Shown: positions 61,399 through 64,000 of the stretch, piece after piece
Position numbering within the stretch: the stretch's first letter is position 1
Layout: each line of letters starts with the position of its first letter
DNA from: Sphingorhabdus sp. M41
Lineage (GTDB): Bacteria > Pseudomonadota > Alphaproteobacteria > Sphingomonadales > Sphingomonadaceae
DNA: 64,000 nucleotides
Reading direction: 5' to 3'
NCBI RefSeq assembly: GCF_001586275.1
Contig: NZ_CP014545.1
Span: 2,878,501 to 2,942,500, forward strand
Made by a program: the position numbers and the translations under genes
Notes under the pieces: model-generated
Seen by the model: the letters and a program-made list of their open reading frames with translations, nothing else
Database searches by the model: none
What the model was told of the DNA's origin: nothing

Positions 61399-62367
61399 TC
61401 AATATCGAATGACCGACGCGCCCCATGTAAATCCGCCGCCCATCGCTTCGAGAACCAGCAGGTCTCCCGCCTTGATGCGGCCATCTCGTACGGCGGTATC
61501 CAGAGCCAGCGGGACAGATGCTGCCGAAGTATTGGCGTGCATGTCGACGGTTTTGATCACCTTCTCCGGAGCCAGATTCAGCTTTTTGGCAGTGGCATCC
61601 AATATCCGGGCATTGGCCTGATGCGGGACAACCCAGTCGACATTGTCGATCGATTCGCCAGCTTCATCCAGAACTTCTTTCAAAACCGAAGACAGATTGA
61701 CGACCGCATGGCGAAAAACCTCGCGACCTTTCATGCGGAGCTTGCCGACCGTCCCTGTAGTGCCGGCGCCGCCGTCTACATATAATAGCTGATTATGCGC
61801 GCCATCGGCGTGCAATCGGGTCGCAAGGATACCATTCTCGCCCTGCTCAGCCGCCAGCACAATCGCGCCGGCTCCATCACCGAACAGCACACAGGTTCCG
61901 CGGTCTTCCCAGTCGAGTATCCGGCTGAAAGTTTCTGCGCCGATAACCAGCGCATTTTGCACGCTGCCGACACGGATCATACTGTCCGCTACCGAAAGCG
62001 CATATAGAAATCCCGAGCAGACCGCAGCGACATCAAAAGCCACGCAACCATTGCTTCCCAATGCATCCTGAACAATGGTGGCGGTTGCGGGAAATGTCTG
62101 GTCGGGAGTTGCAGTTGCAACGATGATCAGATCAATATCTGCGCCGCTGATACCAGCCGCTTTCATGGCCTTGTCTGCAGCTTCGATGGCAAGACTGGAT
62201 GTGGTTTCGTCATCCTCGGCAATATGGCGGAATTTTATGCCGGTGCGCTCAACGATCCATTCGTCGGTGGTATCCACGCGCTTGGCCAGATCGGCATTGG
62301 AAACCCGAGTGCGTGGCAGGGCCGAACCGGTGCCCTTTATGACAGAACGTCTGGTGGAGGCGCTCAT
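61399..62367 (-). CDS. fabH: Beta-ketoacyl-ACP synthase III
   Basis: 322 residues. It starts fatty acid synthesis by joining acetyl-CoA and malonyl-ACP. The catalytic Cys is in [11 protein letters not shown], His in [12 protein letters not shown] and Asn in [13 protein letters not shown]. Length is standard. The ATG overlaps the stop of plsX (ATGA), giving the conserved rpmF-plsX-fabH order. Confidence 0.96.
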   Translation of the reverse strand: MSASTRRSVIKGTGSALPRTRVSNADLAKRVDTTDEWIVERTGIKFRHIAEDDETTSSLAIEAADKAMKAAGISGADIDLIIVATATPDQTFPATATIVQDALGSNGCVAFDVAAVCSGFLYALSVADSMIRVGSVQNALVIGAETFSRILDWEDRGTCVLFGDGAGAIVLAAEQGENGILATRLHADGAHNQLLYVDGGAGTTGTVGKLRMKGREVFRHAVVNLSSVLKEVLDEAGESIDNVDWVVPHQANARILDATAKKLNLAPEKVIKTVDMHANTSAASVPLALDTAVRDGRIKAGDLLVLEAMGGGFTWGASVIRY

Positions 62368-63413
62368 TTTGCCACCTCTGAGACGGGTGCGGCTTCGCTG
62401 ATTTTCTTCAAATCTTCACTGATACGTTCAAGAATACTATCCTCGACCAACCGAGCGGCCACTTCAACAGCATTGGCCACGCCTTTTGCATCCGCGCCGC
62501 CGTGGCTCTTCACCACCACACCATTCAGACCCAGAAACACGGCGCCGTTGTGATTATTGGGATCGAGTTGATCGCGCAACATTTCCGTGGCCGGCCGGGA
62601 TATCAGGAAGCCGATTTTGGAACGAAGGCTGCTGAGAAAACTCTGTTTTAGCAGATCGGTGACAAACCGCGCGGTTCCTTCCAGCGCCTTGAGCGCGACA
62701 TTGCCGGAAAAGCCATCGGTCACGATCACATCGACTTCGCCGGTAGATATCTTGTCGGCTTCGGTGAATCCGAGAAAATTCATATGCAGGCCGGCGGCGC
62801 CTTTCAGCGTCGCAGCCGCTTCCTGAATCGTACCCGTGCCCTTGGCCTCTTCGGTCCCGATATTCAGCAGCTTCACCTTGGGGCGATCGAATCCGTGCAT
62901 GATCCGGCTGTACGCCGCACCCATCACCGCGAACTGCACCAGATTCCGGCTATTGCATTCCGTATTGGCGCCCAGATCGAGCATCACTACATCGGTTTCT
63001 TTCATCGTCGGCAGCAGCGCCGACAATGCCGGCCGGTCGATACCCGGCATGGTGCGTAGCGCCAGCTTGGCGATGGCCATCAGGGCGCCGGTATTGCCGG
63101 CACTGACAGCAGCGCTGACTTCGCCGGTTTTCACAGCATTTACTGCCATGCCCATGGATGTTGTTTTCGAACCGCGCAGCGCCTGCCCCGGCTTGTCATC
63201 GCCGGAAACGACGTCCGGCGCGTGCAATATCTCGGATGCTGCGCTGAGATTGGGATGATCCTTGAGCGCTTCGCGAATCAGCGCTTCATCACCGACGAAA
63301 AGAAACTGAAAGCCGGCATGACGGTGGCGCGCGAGTGCTGCGCCTGCAACCATAACACGCGGGCCTTCATCTCCGCCCATCGCATCAATCGCGATTCGCG
63401 GCCTCATTCCCAC
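62364..63413 (-). CDS. plsX: Phosphate acyltransferase PlsX
   Basis: 349 residues. It makes acyl-phosphate from acyl-ACP for phospholipid synthesis. The N-terminal [19 protein letters not shown] and the [25 protein letters not shown] motif are diagnostic, as is [15 protein letters not shown]. Co-transcribed with rpmF and fabH. Confidence 0.96.
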   Translation of the reverse strand: MGMRPRIAIDAMGGDEGPRVMVAGAALARHRHAGFQFLFVGDEALIREALKDHPNLSAASEILHAPDVVSGDDKPGQALRGSKTTSMGMAVNAVKTGEVSAAVSAGNTGALMAIAKLALRTMPGIDRPALSALLPTMKETDVVMLDLGANTECNSRNLVQFAVMGAAYSRIMHGFDRPKVKLLNIGTEEAKGTGTIQEAAATLKGAAGLHMNFLGFTEADKISTGEVDVIVTDGFSGNVALKALEGTARFVTDLLKQSFLSSLRSKIGFLISRPATEMLRDQLDPNNHNGAVFLGLNGVVVKSHGGADAKGVANAVEVAARLVEDSILERISEDLKKISEAAPVSEVAK

Positions 63414-63459
63414 CGGTTATTCCCCTTGATTGCGCGTCAGAAGCCGAAAGACTAGCCGA

Positions 63460-63639
63460 TTAAAGATCGGCGGCCAAGACTTCTCGGCCATTATAATGGC
63501 CGCAAGCGCCACATAAATGGTGCGGGCGCTTCAATTCTCCGCAATTCGGGCATTCCTGATAAGCTTCGACTTTCAAAGCATCATGAGACCGACGCATACC
63601 GCGTTTTGACGGTGTAGTTTTTCTTTTTGGTACAGCCAT
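63460..63639 (-). CDS. rpmF: 50S ribosomal protein L32
   Basis: 59 residues. [19 protein letters not shown] at the N-terminus and the zinc-type [22 protein letters not shown] (two CxxC pairs, 21 residues shown here in the order CPNC...CGAC) mark L32 without doubt. It is first in the rpmF-plsX-fabH operon, with 46 bp to plsX. Confidence 0.96.
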   Translation of the reverse strand: MAVPKRKTTPSKRGMRRSHDALKVEAYQECPNCGELKRPHHLCGACGHYNGREVLAADL

Positions 63640-63835
63640 TGCTAAGCCTGTTCTATATTTTTAATATCAAATGCCTGCGTCAAAGCCAAACAATCCAGTC
63701 TCCGGATTTTGGAGAATCACCTGGTTGGGGTTCAGCAGATTGCACGCGAAGTGGCGCGTATAATGAATTTCCTGTGCGTTGCAAGCATTGTGCTTCTATA
63801 GCAGCCCTATAATTTTCACATATTTGGGGGACAAG

Positions 63836-64000
63836 ATGATTTTACCAATAACATTGACCGTGGTGGGCACGGCGGCGTTGATAAATATCTGGCTGATGAT
63901 CCGCGTGGGACAGGTCAGGACCAGCGAAAAAATAAGTGTCGGTGACGGCGGTAACGAGAAAGTCATCCGCCGCATGCGCGCGCACAGCAATTATATCGAA
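63836..64000 (+). CDS. MAPEG family membrane protein, C-terminus cut by window edge
   Basis: 55 codons are visible from the ATG at 63836, which has GGGGGA 6 nt upstream; the frame runs to the window edge. A first membrane helix (ILPITLTVVGTAALINIWLMI) is followed by RVGQVRTSEKISVGDGGNEKV and RRMRAHSNYIE. The RxRAxxN(Y/F)xE motif is the hallmark of MAPEG proteins, such as microsomal glutathione transferase-like enzymes. Divergent from rpmF. Confidence 0.85.
   Translation, partial: MILPITLTVVGTAALINIWLMIRVGQVRTSEKISVGDGGNEKVIRRMRAHSNYIE

Overview
The window is chromosomal DNA of moderate-to-high GC content from an alphaproteobacterium, most likely a sphingomonad (Sphingomonadaceae; Sphingorhabdus/Parasphingorhabdus-like). 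This rests on the gene families and their order, not on a database search. The diagnostic pieces are a gene transfer agent (GTA) head-tail cluster whose gp12 is joined to a tail-sheath-like domain and which ends in a DUF2793 gene, a SapC family protein, a CpdR / N-formylglutamate amidohydrolase / tRNA-Val neighbourhood, a split three-gene pnt operon led by a tiny aa3-oxidase subunit IV, and the DUF1285 / CoA pyrophosphatase / CCA-adding enzyme operon.

Layout. 1-3824: DUF1499 membrane protein (partial), GNAT acetyltransferase, DUF1285-NUDIX-CCA operon. 3906-9043: acetate module (acs, then actP and DUF4212 on the other strand) with a nitroreductase and a 59-residue HTH protein between. 9044-13931: winged-helix regulator, small coiled-coil protein, parC, ceramidase-like membrane protein, NTF2-like protein. 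14106-15988: purC, purS, purQ. 16340-17615: OmpA-type porin with a 22-proline linker, with terminator and likely promoter. 17694-32857, all minus strand: the GTA cluster from small terminase to DUF2793. 33042-44952: patatin-like phospholipase, DUF2855, alanine symporter, YqaA-like protein, glutamate-cysteine ligase, DinB, a broken pentapeptide/LprI gene, Bcr/CflA transporter, DUF2147, GFA enzyme. 44962-51679: di-haem cytochrome plus beta-helix protein, racemase homologue, pnt operon with a PH-domain gene inside it. 51848-60225: sigma-54 activator, lipoprotein, DEAD helicase, FAD oxidoreductase, SapC, a candidate structured RNA, N-formylglutamate amidohydrolase, CpdR, tRNA-Val(GAC). 60247-64000: AraC regulator, fabH-plsX-rpmF, and the start of a MAPEG protein.

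The GTA cluster has the whole virion assembly line in order: TerS, TerL, portal, DUF6127 protein, prohead protease, capsid, connector, adaptor, small protein, DUF3168, major tail protein, gp10, chaperone, short tape measure, sheath-like + DUF2460, DUF2163, NlpC/P60, gp15, DUF2793. No integrase, replication or lysis genes are present, so it reads as a domesticated particle cluster and not a prophage. An in-frame TAG splits what looks like one gp12 gene.

The most unusual theme is palindromic DNA elements lying inside reading frames without breaking them. One sits inside the terminase, one at the 5' end of the prohead protease, and one 267-bp element with perfect 24-bp terminal inverted repeats lies between the start codon and the signal peptide of the beta-helix protein. 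Two further dispersed palindromic families lie between genes, including inside the GTA cluster. Together with the amber codon and a one-base frameshift in the pentapeptide/LprI gene, these are the main points for a second look.
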